From the NCBI GenBank assembly GCA_030584105.1, contig CP129491.1, forward strand, positions 2,356,001 to 2,420,000: a stretch of DNA of 64,000 bases, given 5' to 3'. A program made the translations under genes and the position numbers. The notes below the pieces were generated by a model. That model did no database searches, was not told the origin of the DNA, and saw only the letters and a list, made by a program, of their open reading frames with translations. The number at the start of each line of letters is the position of its first letter. Within the stretch, counting starts at the first letter, position 1. This document shows, in pieces, positions 25,404 through 33,315 of the stretch. Origin of the DNA: UTCHB3 sp002050155 (lineage in GTDB: Bacteria > Bacteroidota > Ignavibacteria > Ignavibacteriales > Ignavibacteriaceae).

Positions 25404-27200
25404 CTAAAGCTTTTCGTACATTTCCTCGATAGTATCGAGCATGTCGTAAAGCTCTTTCGGAACAGTGCCGTTAAATTTATCGTAATACTTTCTGATATCT
25501 TCCATTTCGGCAATGCCGGTTTCTTTGTTCAGGTCGAAAAGGCTGTTCATTCTCTCGGGTGAAATATCCAACCCTTCGGTGTTAATCGCACCGGGTTTGG
25601 GCAGGTAACCTTTCGGTGTTTTCACCGCATTATCTGCACCGTCAAGCCGGTTGAAAATCCACTCAAGCACACGGATATTATCGCCATAGCCGGGCCAAAT
25701 AAACTTACCGTTTTCATCCTTACGGAACCAGTTCACATAAAAAATCCCCGGAAGTTTTGAAGCGTCTGCTTTCTTACCTGTTTGAATCCAGTGGTTGAAA
25801 TAGTCGCCCATGTTATAACCACAGAAAGGCAACATAGCGAAAGGATCGCGTCTAATTTGCCCGACAGCACCGGTAGCAGCAGCGGTTGTTTCGGAAGAAA
25901 CTGAAGACCCGAGGAAGGTTCCGTGGGTCCAGTCAAAAGCCTGAGCAACAAGCGGCACTTCTTTAGCTCTTCTTCCGCCGAACAGAATAGCGGAAATCGG
26001 CACGCCTTTCGGGTCTTCCCATGCGGGGTCAATCACGGGGCATTGCCCTGCCGGAGCCGTAAACCTTGAGTTGGGGTGAGAAGAAGGCTCGGGCGAGTCG
26101 GGTGTCCAGGGTCTGTTTTTCCAGTCGGTAAGATGTGCCGGTTTTTCATCGGTCATACCTTCCCACCATACATCGCCCTCGGGCGTAAGCGCCACATTTG
26201 TAAAAATTGAGTTAGCCCTCGCTGAAAGAAGGGCATTTTCGTTTGTTTTCATCGAAGTGCCGGGTGCCACGCCAAAGAAACCATACTCTGGGTTAACGGC
26301 GTAAAGCCTGCCATCGGCGCCAAATTTCATCCAGGCGATATCGTCGCCAACGGTTTCAACTCTCCATCCCGGAAGAGATGGAGTAAGCATCGCTAAGTTC
26401 GTTTTTCCGCAGGCACTTGGGAATGCCGCCGCAATATATTTTTTCTCTCCTTTGGGGTTTGTAATCCCCACTATCAGCATATGCTCAGCGAGCCAGCCGC
26501 CATCGCGCGCCATAACAGAGGCAATTCTGAGAGCGAAGCATTTCTTCCCGAGCAGTGCGTTACCACCGTAGCCACTTCCGTAAGACATGATCGATCTTTC
26601 TTCAGGGAAGTGTACGATGTACTTAGTCGAGTTGCAGGGCCAGGGCACATCTTTTTCGCCCGGAGCTAACGGTTTTCCGACCGAGTGAAGGCACGGAACG
26701 AAATCACCGTCTCCAAGCTGATCGAGTACCTTTTGCCCCATCCTTGTCATAATTCTCATGTTGCAGACAACATAACCTGAGTCGGTAAGTTCCACGCCAA
26801 TGTGCGCAATGTTCGAACCAAGGGGCCCCATGCTGTAAGGGATAACATACATAGTGCGCCCTTTCATACAGCCATCGAAAAGCCCCGTTCCCTCAGCAGT
26901 AAGTATCTTTTTCATTTCAGCCGGCGCCATCCAGTGGTTTGTGGGGCCCGCATCCTCTTCTTTTTCCGAGCAGATGAAAGTTCTGTCTTCAACCCTTGCA
27001 ACATCACTCGGATCCGACATGCAGATGTAACTGTTTGGGCGGAGTTCATCATTCAGCCTCTGAAAAGTGCCGTTTTCAACCAATTCGGCGGCTATTCGGT
27101 CGTATTCTTCCTGCGATCCGTCGCACCAATAAACTTTATCAGGTTTACACAGGGCAGCCATTTCATCAACCCACTGTAATAACTTTTTGTTTGTTGTCAT
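25404..27200 (-). CDS. pckG: Phosphoenolpyruvate carboxykinase (GTP)
   Basis: 598 residues, the GTP-dependent type rather than the ATP type (about 530 aa). The P-loop is AAFPSACGKTNLAM with the characteristic reactive Cys264, and the nucleotide and metal site block VGDDIAWMKFG and NPEYGFFGVAPGT are intact. It interconverts oxaloacetate and PEP and stands at the junction of gluconeogenesis and the reductive branch. Together with the malic enzyme at 61994 it shapes C3/C4 exchange. Own terminator downstream. Confidence 0.97.
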   Translation of the reverse strand: MTTNKKLLQWVDEMAALCKPDKVYWCDGSQEEYDRIAAELVENGTFQRLNDELRPNSYICMSDPSDVARVEDRTFICSEKEEDAGPTNHWMAPAEMKKILTAEGTGLFDGCMKGRTMYVIPYSMGPLGSNIAHIGVELTDSGYVVCNMRIMTRMGQKVLDQLGDGDFVPCLHSVGKPLAPGEKDVPWPCNSTKYIVHFPEERSIMSYGSGYGGNALLGKKCFALRIASVMARDGGWLAEHMLIVGITNPKGEKKYIAAAFPSACGKTNLAMLTPSLPGWRVETVGDDIAWMKFGADGRLYAVNPEYGFFGVAPGTSMKTNENALLSARANSIFTNVALTPEGDVWWEGMTDEKPAHLTDWKNRPWTPDSPEPSSHPNSRFTAPAGQCPVIDPAWEDPKGVPISAILFGGRRAKEVPLVAQAFDWTHGTFLGSSVSSETTAAATGAVGQIRRDPFAMLPFCGYNMGDYFNHWIQTGKKADASKLPGIFYVNWFRKDENGKFIWPGYGDNIRVLEWIFNRLDGADNAVKTPKGYLPKPGAINTEGLDISPERMNSLFDLNKETGIAEMEDIRKYYDKFNGTVPKELYDMLDTIEEMYEKL

Positions 27201-27387
27201 ATTAATGCCTCAATTGTTTCATTATTTTGCCGCTTATGTTTATTTTTACAAACGATAAACGGCTGTATTGCTAATATGTTGGATTTCCTCGTATGGTAGT
27301 TCAGGATTTTGAACTTTCAAAACTACAAATTTTAGGTCAGTTTTCAAAGGTAACAAACCTAAAAAGGCTTACACTGGCGCAAAAAAG

Positions 27388-28159
27388 ATGAAAAAAATGA
27401 TCGAAAAACTCGGCAGAGTTACGATTGACTTCGTTGCAGAACTTGGCGAAATTTTTCTGCTTCAGCTGCGGATTCTTCATGCGTTTCCGAAGATGATTAA
27501 AAACAGGCGACAGGTGCTTTTTCAGATGGAGCACATTGGAGTCGGCTCACTTCCGTTGGTGATGATTATAGCCGTTTTTACCGGTGCGGTTGCCGCCTGG
27601 CAGGCAGCCTATCAACTTAAAGGAATTGCTCCCGTTTCCTTTCTGGGTGCGGCTACAAGCAGGGCGATTATTACTGAATTGGGGCCCGTTTTAACCGGGA
27701 TTGTTATTGCCGGCAGAGTTGGCGCTTCGATTGCGGCGGAGCTTGGCACCATGAAAGTTACCGAACAAATAGATGCGCTGGAAAGTATGGCGATTAGCCC
27801 CGTACGCTTTCTGGCTATGCCGCGGTATCTTGCATCTATTGTGATGTTGCCCATTCTGGCGCTTTTCGCTTCGTTTATCGCGGTGTTTGGCGCTTTCTTG
27901 GTTTCAAATTATTTTTTGGGGGTTTCTTCGGCGGTTTTTTTTTCAGTCGGTAAAGCAATATTTTAAATTGTACGACTTATTCACCGGGCTGGTTAAAACT
28001 GTTTTTTTTGGTGCGGTTACTTCTCTGATTGGGGTTCATAATGGGCTGAGAGCCGGCGGAGGTGCCGAAGGTGTGGGAAATGCTACGATTAGATCGTTTG
28101 TGCTTTCAGCTGCACTGATACTTATTCTTGATTATGTGCTGTGGATTTTGTTGTTTTAA
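27388..28159 (+). pseudogene. MlaE/YrbE family lipid ABC permease, interrupted by a T-run frameshift
   Basis: Reading frame 27388-27966 covers the first 190 residues of an MlaE permease (ITELGPVLTGIVIAGRVGASIAAELGTMKVTEQIDAL is diagnostic). The rest of the family, through KTVFFGAVTSLIGVHNGLRAGGGAEGVGNAT to the C-terminal helix, continues in the +1 frame to 28159. The switch falls on nine T at 27935-27943; with eight T the two halves join as VFFQSVKQYF and give a normal-length protein of about 256 aa. Sequencing error, a true mutation or slippage are all possible. MlaF and MlaD partners are absent nearby. Normal role: phospholipid transport between the membranes. Confidence 0.8.
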
Positions 28160-28447
28160 TTAAGTTTATGTGGGTGGTTATGATGATTTTTTGGCAGAGA
28201 GTTTTTGAGGGAGGGAAATAATTCCTAAAGGAATTTCTAAAGGAATAGGTTGTAGGGATTGTAGTTTTGGGGATAGTATTTGATTTTAAGGGGATTGTAG
28301 TTTTTTGTGGGGCGTTTGAAGATTTTTGCCAACACTTCCTGCGGAACTACCGATACTTCAAACATTCCCAAAACCGGTGAGGAAGAAAGCTGAGCCAACA
28401 GCGCAATGAACAATTTAAATGATACTTAAACATGGAGCAAATTTTAG
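28160..28447. repeat. G/T-rich spacer with short direct repeats
   Basis: GGGATTGTAGTTTT occurs at 28255-28268 and 28291-28304. CTAAAGGAAT is doubled near 28224 and 28236. No gene, terminator or clear promoter seen. Confidence 0.4.
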
Positions 28448-29635
28448 ATGAACGAGATAATTCTTCAAAAACAAAAACAAGCAATTGAGATATTAAAAGA
28501 GCAAAATATCGATATGTGGCTGACTTTCGTCAGAGAAAGTGCTTCTATTCACGACCCCGTTCTTGACACTATAGCGGGCGTTAATGTTACTTGGCAATCG
28601 GCTTTCATCCTTACTGCTTCGGGGGAGCGAAAGGCTATACTCGGTTCCCTTGATATTGCCAACCTGAAAGATGCCGGAACCTTCGATGACATCACCGGCT
28701 ATGTGCAATCAATAAGAGAACCTTTAAGAGAGTTCGTTCAAAAACATGACCCAAAAACGATTGCCGTCAATTTTTCGAAAAATATGAACTTAGCCGACGG
28801 GCTGACCTATGGGCTTTATCAAATCTTGCTCGATCATTTTAACGGCACACCTTACGGTGAAAGATTAGTCTCTTCCGAAAACATTGTTTCGGCTCTTCGG
28901 GGAAGAAAATCACCGGATGAACTTAAAATTATGCGCGAAGCTGTGATAATTACCCTCGAAATTTTTGACGAGGTTGGGAAATTTATTACTAAAGGTAAAA
29001 CGGAGAAAGAAATTGCGCAGTTCATGACGGAAAGAACCCAAGCACGGGGGCTTACTGTTGCATGGGAGGCTGATTCCTGTCCTGCAGTTTTTACCGGACC
29101 TGATACTGCGGGCGCTCATGCGGGCCCCACAGACCGTAAGGTGGAAGGCGGGCACCTGATAAATATCGATTTTGGCGTTAATTACAAAGGTTATTGTTCT
29201 GATCTGCAAAGAACCTGGTATATTCTAAAAGACGACGAAACCGACGCCCCTGCTGAGGTAAAACGGGGTTTTGAGGTGCTTAAAACTTCAATCACGAAAG
29301 CCGCCGAAGCGCTTAAACCCGGCATCAAGGGTGTGTATGTTGATGCTGCTGCAAGGGGGCACATCACTGCAAATGGCTTCGATGAATATCCGCACGGGTT
29401 GGGGCACCAGGTCGGAAGAGTGGCGCATGATGCCGGACCGGGGCTTTTCCCTGCCTGGGAAAAATACGGTGACTTACCTTTTATTCCGTTGGAAAAGGAT
29501 CAGGTCTTCACTATTGAGCCAAGGTTGTTTGTGCCCGGTCATGGTATCGTAACCATCGAAGAGGAAGTGGTGCTTACCGATACCGGTATCGACTGGCTAA
29601 GCCAACGCCAGGAAGAGCTTATGCTGCTTAGGTAA
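28448..29635 (+). CDS. M24 family metallopeptidase (Xaa-Pro aminopeptidase-like)
   Basis: 395 residues. The N-terminal creatinase-like domain spans about 10-150. The pita-bread domain carries metal ligands in INIDFGVNYKGYCSDLQRTW (D241, D252), GLGHQVGRVAHDAGPG (His), FTIEPRLFV (Glu) and TIEEEVVLT (Glu). This is the aminopeptidase P / prolidase group, cleaving N-terminal or dipeptide Xaa-Pro bonds with two divalent metals. It has no signal peptide, so it is cytoplasmic. Preceded by AAATTTTAG and no strong ribosome site, as is common in this group. Confidence 0.92.
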   Translation: MNEIILQKQKQAIEILKEQNIDMWLTFVRESASIHDPVLDTIAGVNVTWQSAFILTASGERKAILGSLDIANLKDAGTFDDITGYVQSIREPLREFVQKHDPKTIAVNFSKNMNLADGLTYGLYQILLDHFNGTPYGERLVSSENIVSALRGRKSPDELKIMREAVIITLEIFDEVGKFITKGKTEKEIAQFMTERTQARGLTVAWEADSCPAVFTGPDTAGAHAGPTDRKVEGGHLINIDFGVNYKGYCSDLQRTWYILKDDETDAPAEVKRGFEVLKTSITKAAEALKPGIKGVYVDAAARGHITANGFDEYPHGLGHQVGRVAHDAGPGLFPAWEKYGDLPFIPLEKDQVFTIEPRLFVPGHGIVTIEEEVVLTDTGIDWLSQRQEELMLLR

Positions 29636-29710
29636 ATCTGTTTCTTCTGCTTCTTCTTTTTTGAGATTTGCCTTGTTGTCTTGTTTCGTTTGGAAGGCTT
29701 GGTTTTTCTG

Positions 29711-29785
29711 TTGATTGGGCTTTGTGGTGCTTCCCCTTAATGGAATTACCTATGGTATTTGTTGATTGAGCTTTGTGGTGCTTCC
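29711..29785. repeat. Direct repeat of 24 bp, 51 bp apart
   Basis: TTGATTG.GCTTTGTGGTGCTTCC occurs at 29711-29734 and 29762-29785 with one mismatch. It sits in the 350-bp gap after the M24 peptidase, which otherwise holds only the terminator at 29838-29880. Confidence 0.6.
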
Positions 29786-29837
29786 GGATATTCGAAAAAC
29801 TCCGGGGTTCAACCGTGTGGGTTTTATTACCGATTAT

Positions 29838-29880
29838 AAAAAAAACACTCCCTCACAGTCCCCCTGATCTGTGAGGGAGT
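29838..29880 (-). terminator. Strong terminator of the BLIP-like lipoprotein gene
   Basis: ACTCCCTCACAG (29847-29858) and CTGTGAGGGAGT (29869-29880) form a perfect 12-bp stem with a 10-nt loop. On the minus strand it runs into GTTTTTTTT. It may also stop plus-strand transcripts from the M24 gene. Confidence 0.85.
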
Positions 29881-29985
29881 TCAGTTTTCCCCGAAACAAA
29901 AAGGCTAAATTTTTACCAAAAAAAGCTTCTTTGTCCATTCAACCTTTGACGGTCAACTTCAACCGGAAATTACTTTGGGGGATTT

Positions 29986-30615
29986 TCACCTCAACCCTTG
30001 CTGTGTTTTTGATGTTAATCTGTTATCCTCAAAAGTTACCGTTATACTCGAAAAATTTTCCCCTTTCCATACATAAAGAGCTTGTTCAACAGTGTTTGAG
30101 CCAACCTCGAGTTCTCCGCTAACTACCCTGCTGCCTCTGTCCCCCATAATATTTACCACTTCCTCGTAAGTCATCCCCTCGCTAAGGCTTTCATATTTGT
30201 CCAAGGTTGCCACTTTTTCTTCGCTTGTGTTAACCTCTTCATCGTCAAGCCCAAATTGCGATTTTGCCACTAATTTATTATCACTAAAAAGACAATTAAT
30301 TAACCCTGTTTCGGTTCTTTTCCAATGATAATAAGTATGCTCGACTACTTCGCCCATCATTTCTGCAGTTTCTGAAGACGATTTAATCCCCTCCTTACCC
30401 AATATATCGCATACTTCTTCGTATGACATCCCGACTTGCAATTTGTTAAAATTTTCCACCGAAATATTTGGGTCGATCCCATCACTCGAATAATTACCGG
30501 AAGAGCCTGTTCCCTTTTTACAAGAAGTAAATACTAAGCTCAATACTATAACCCCCATCATAACCGAAATACTCAACTGTCCCCGAAAATTTCCTTTCTT
30601 TATATACCTTTTCAT
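29986..30615 (-). CDS. Lipoprotein with two BLIP/SmpA-like repeats (type 1)
   Basis: 209 residues. Signal ending VFTSC (acylated Cys32), a short Gly/Ser linker, then two repeats of about 75 residues (about 55-125 and 135-209). Each has the pattern F..L..GM.YEEV..I.G..G, followed by Y.W and F.DN.L.SK.Q.GL. This is the beta-lactamase-inhibitor-protein-like / DUF3862-type fold, related to SmpA/BamE. Probably a surface or periplasmic lipoprotein mediating protein binding. The target is unknown. A truncated second copy of its 5' end lies at 31929-32057, and two longer relatives follow. Confidence 0.75.
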   Translation of the reverse strand: MKRYIKKGNFRGQLSISVMMGVIVLSLVFTSCKKGTGSSGNYSSDGIDPNISVENFNKLQVGMSYEEVCDILGKEGIKSSSETAEMMGEVVEHTYYHWKRTETGLINCLFSDNKLVAKSQFGLDDEEVNTSEEKVATLDKYESLSEGMTYEEVVNIMGDRGSRVVSGELEVGSNTVEQALYVWKGENFSSITVTFEDNRLTSKTQQGLR

Positions 30616-30785
30616 TTTATACCTCCGAATTCGATTGGTTAAATTGGATTTTCTAAAAATTACCCCCTTTGAAACACACCGGCAAAGGAATAACCCAATT
30701 TTTCAGAATTGTCGCCGGAAATTTATGATTGATGAGTTAACAAAGCGATTAATAACAGGGTAAAATGCAACTATGCACCTAAGTA

Positions 30786-30821
30786 CAAAAAAAAGAGGCT
30801 CCCTTTAGCAGAAAGCCTCTT
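30786..30821 (-). terminator. Lipoprotein terminator, copy 1
   Basis: AAAGAGGCT...AGCCTCTT hairpin with a loop of about 13 nt, followed on the minus strand by seven or more T. Confidence 0.75.
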
Positions 30822-30872
30822 TATCAAAGCAGATTGTGTTTATCAAACCCATGCAGCTATGCACCTAAGTAT

Positions 30873-30908
30873 AAAAAAAAGAGGCTCCCTTTAGCAGAAA
30901 GCCTCTTT
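30873..30908 (-). terminator. Lipoprotein terminator, copy 2
   Basis: Same hairpin and T-run as copy 1, 87 bp away. It is the copy nearest the stop of the type 2 lipoprotein at 31007. Confidence 0.75.
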
Positions 30909-31006
30909 ATCAAAAATGTTGAACGGGATCAGAAAACGATCTTTGCGATTAAAAAATTACTTTTTTACCAAATCGTGTTCTTCGCCCGGTTGGAAAAAAC
31001 AAAAAA

Positions 31007-31624
31007 TTATTCCAAACCTTTTTGTTCTTTGCTCGAGAGTTTACCATCTTCGAAAGTTACATCCATATATTTTGAGGCCTTTTCACCAATCCATTTGTAA
31101 ACCGCCCTGACTTGAGCAGGGCCTGTTCCCATGTAAAACTCGGCATTCTCAATTAATTGTCCTTCGCCACCCATGATTTTTTCAACTTCATCCAGTGCCA
31201 TACCGTCTTTAAGTTGATTGAATTTATCCATAGTGGCTAAATTAGGCATACCTTTCTCAAACGAGTTTTGCTTTTTTTCTGTTAACTCATTTTTCGTAAA
31301 AGTACACATGATAACTCCGTCTTTAGGTTTCCATGAGTACATTATAACACCGTTGAGATTGGATTGTTCTTTTCCCTCTTCACCGAATACTTTTTTTACA
31401 TCATCGTAAGACATTTTCAAACTGATGGCTTTAAACGCATCATAAGTTAAGCCCATATTTGCAGCTGCCGCAGCGGACTCACCTGAACTTGCTTCAGTCT
31501 CAGGTTTAGCAGCATCGCCACCTTCGGCGTTTTCTTTTTTACCGCAGGATGTGAAAATTAATCCTGCTACTAAAAGCACAAAGAATGCACTGAGGGAAAA
31601 ATTGTATTTGGGTAATTTAAGCAT
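31007..31624 (-). CDS. BLIP/SmpA-like repeat lipoprotein, paralogue A (type 2)
   Basis: 205 residues. Signal with lipobox IFTSC (Cys27), an Ala/Glu/Ser-rich linker (about 30-55), then two BLIP-like repeats (LTYDAFKAISLKMSYDDVKKVFGEEG and MDKFNQLKDGMALDEVEKIMGGEG). It is a tandem duplicate of the gene at 32367. The first 45 residues and the GMPNLATMDKFNQLK segment are nearly identical, while the rest of the mature domain differs strongly. Predicted to be outer-membrane or surface anchored; binding partner unknown. Confidence 0.75.
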   Translation of the reverse strand: MLKLPKYNFSLSAFFVLLVAGLIFTSCGKKENAEGGDAAKPETEASSGESAAAAANMGLTYDAFKAISLKMSYDDVKKVFGEEGKEQSNLNGVIMYSWKPKDGVIMCTFTKNELTEKKQNSFEKGMPNLATMDKFNQLKDGMALDEVEKIMGGEGQLIENAEFYMGTGPAQVRAVYKWIGEKASKYMDVTFEDGKLSSKEQKGLE

Positions 31625-31928
31625 TACATACCTCTGTAATTAATTAATGATTGTTGAATAAATTGAATATTTTGATTTAAATTTTTGGATTGTATCGACC
31701 GGCCCATGAAGATATGACTGTCGGAAATGAATTGTCGCTTTTAACTTATTTGTAAAACCCGAATCGCTAAGTTGGTAATATGAAATATGTTTATTAAGAT
31801 TCGTAACAGAAAAAATGATGATTCAGCATACTGTAGAAAAACAAACAGTAATTTACGGAATCTTTATTAATAAAACCAATTTATTATTAATATTTTTTAT
31901 ATTCTGTGATTCTGATCAAACCAATCAA

Positions 31929-32057
31929 CTAAGGCAGACCGGGAGAACCGTTTCCTTTTTTACAGGAAGTTAATACGAAACTCAAAACAATAACCCCCAC
32001 CAAAACCGGTATGCTCAACTGCCGGGGAAAATTGCTTTTCTTAAAATGCCGTTTCAT
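31929..32057 (-). pseudogene. Truncated 5' end of a type 1 BLIP-like lipoprotein gene
   Basis: Reads 42 codons from ATG 32057: a lipoprotein signal matching the gene at 30615 residue for residue in length, with Cys32 in LTSCKKG. It breaks at codon 40 and is fused to the last two codons and stop (LP*) copied from the nuclease gene end at 33316. This is the scar of the tandem duplication junction. Confidence 0.8.
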
Positions 32058-32228
32058 TTTTTGCCTAAAGATTCGATTGGTTAAATTGGTTGTCCTATAA
32101 ATTGTTTCCTTTTATACATGCCGTCAAAATAAAGACTCAATTTTTCAGAATTGTCGCCGGAAATTTATGATTGATGAGTTAACAAAGCGATTAATAACAG
32201 GGTAAAATGCAACTATGCACCTAAGTAC

Positions 32229-32264
32229 AAAAAAAAGAGGCTCCCTTTAGCAGAAAGCCTCTTT
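32229..32264 (-). terminator. Lipoprotein terminator, copy 3
   Basis: Third copy of the AAAGAGGCT...AGCCTCTT hairpin followed by a T-run on the minus strand, serving the gene at 32367. Confidence 0.75.
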
Positions 32265-32366
32265 ATCAAAAATGTTGAACGGGATCGGGAAACGACCTAT
32301 GTGGTAAAAAAAGTTGTTTTTTTACCAAGCCGTGTTCTTCACCCGGTGGTAATAAACAAAAAACTA

Positions 32367-33011
32367 TTACAAACCGTTTTGGTTTTTGTCTGAGAGTTTA
32401 TCATTGGTGAAAGTTACTTCCATATTTTTTCCGCTCTTATCACCCACCCATTTGTAAACATCTTTGAGTTGTTGGTCTTGTCCCATCTTGTATGTTTCAC
32501 TCTTAGTTAATCTTCCTTCACCACCCATGATTTTTATAACTTCATCAAGTGACATACCCTCTTTAAGTTGGTTGAATTTATCCATAGTGGCCAAATTAGG
32601 CATACCTTGATCAAATGCGTTATCCTGCGCTTTTAATACTAAAAGTTTCTTCTCAAAACGACAGGTGATCAATCCTTCATTAGCGTTCCATGTATAAATT
32701 GCAAGATCTTCTTTATTGGTTCGTGCTTTCCCTTCCTCACCGAAAATATTTTTTACTTCCTCATAAGTCAGGTGCAAGCCAACTTTTACGAAAGCTTCAT
32801 AAGTTAATCCCATAGGAGCACCGGTTGTGGCAGCAGATCCAGCAGATTCAGCTGACCCAGCAGATTCAGCTGATTTAGCCTCTGTTTCAGGTTTAGCAGC
32901 ATCGCCACCTTCGGCGTTTTCTTTTTTACCGCAGGATGTGAAAATTAATCCTGCTACTAAAAGCACAAAGAATGCACTGAGTGGAAAATTGTATCTGGGT
33001 AATTTAAGCAT
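32367..33011 (-). CDS. BLIP/SmpA-like repeat lipoprotein, paralogue B (type 2)
   Basis: 214 residues, same plan as paralogue A: lipobox IFTSC, low-complexity linker extended here by an AESAGS duplication (about 46-60), then repeats LTYEAFVKVGLHLTYEEVKNIFGEEG and MDKFNQLKEGMSLDEVIKIMGGEG. The noncoding flanks and the leader are near-identical to A, but large parts of the mature protein are not. Lies 304 bp downstream of the secreted nuclease-family gene. Confidence 0.75.
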   Translation of the reverse strand: MLKLPRYNFPLSAFFVLLVAGLIFTSCGKKENAEGGDAAKPETEAKSAESAGSAESAGSAATTGAPMGLTYEAFVKVGLHLTYEEVKNIFGEEGKARTNKEDLAIYTWNANEGLITCRFEKKLLVLKAQDNAFDQGMPNLATMDKFNQLKEGMSLDEVIKIMGGEGRLTKSETYKMGQDQQLKDVYKWVGDKSGKNMEVTFTNDKLSDKNQNGL

Positions 33012-33315
33012 TACATACCTCTGTAATTAATTAATGATTGTTGAATAAATTGAATATTTTGATTTAAATTTTTGGATTGTATCGACCGGCCCATGAAGAT
33101 ATGACTGTCGGAAATGAATTGTCGCTTTTAACTTATTTGTAAAACCCGAATCGCTAAGTTGGTAATATGAAATATGTTTATTAAGATTCGTAACAGAAAA
33201 AATGATGATTCAGCATACTGTAGAAAAACAAACCGTAATTTACGGAATTTTTGTTAATAAAGACAAATTATTATTAATATTTTTTATAATCTGTGATTCT
33301 GATCAAACCAATCAA

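Larger units (their letters stand above)
30616..31006. repeat. Spacer with duplicated terminator module
   Basis: The module GCACCTAAGTA.AAAAAA plus hairpin AGAGGCT...AGCCTCT occurs at 30776-30825 and again at 30862-30912, 87 bp apart, with a third copy at 32217-32266. The flanking GAATTGTCGCCGGAAATTTATG segment (about 30703) is also repeated near 32150. No gene seen. On the minus strand each hairpin is followed by TTTTTTT, so they act as terminators for the lipoprotein genes upstream. Confidence 0.7.
31625..32366. repeat. Duplicated upstream region, gene remnant and terminator of the lipoprotein tandem
   Basis: 31625-31938 is almost identical to 33012-33325, giving an offset of 1387 bp and including the last codons (CTGCCTTAG) of the nuclease gene that ends at 33316. 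31929-32057 is a truncated lipoprotein gene (listed separately). 32110-32345 repeats the spacer found at 30670-30960, including terminator copy 3 at 32229-32264. Promoters for paralogue A must lie in the first block. Confidence 0.8.
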
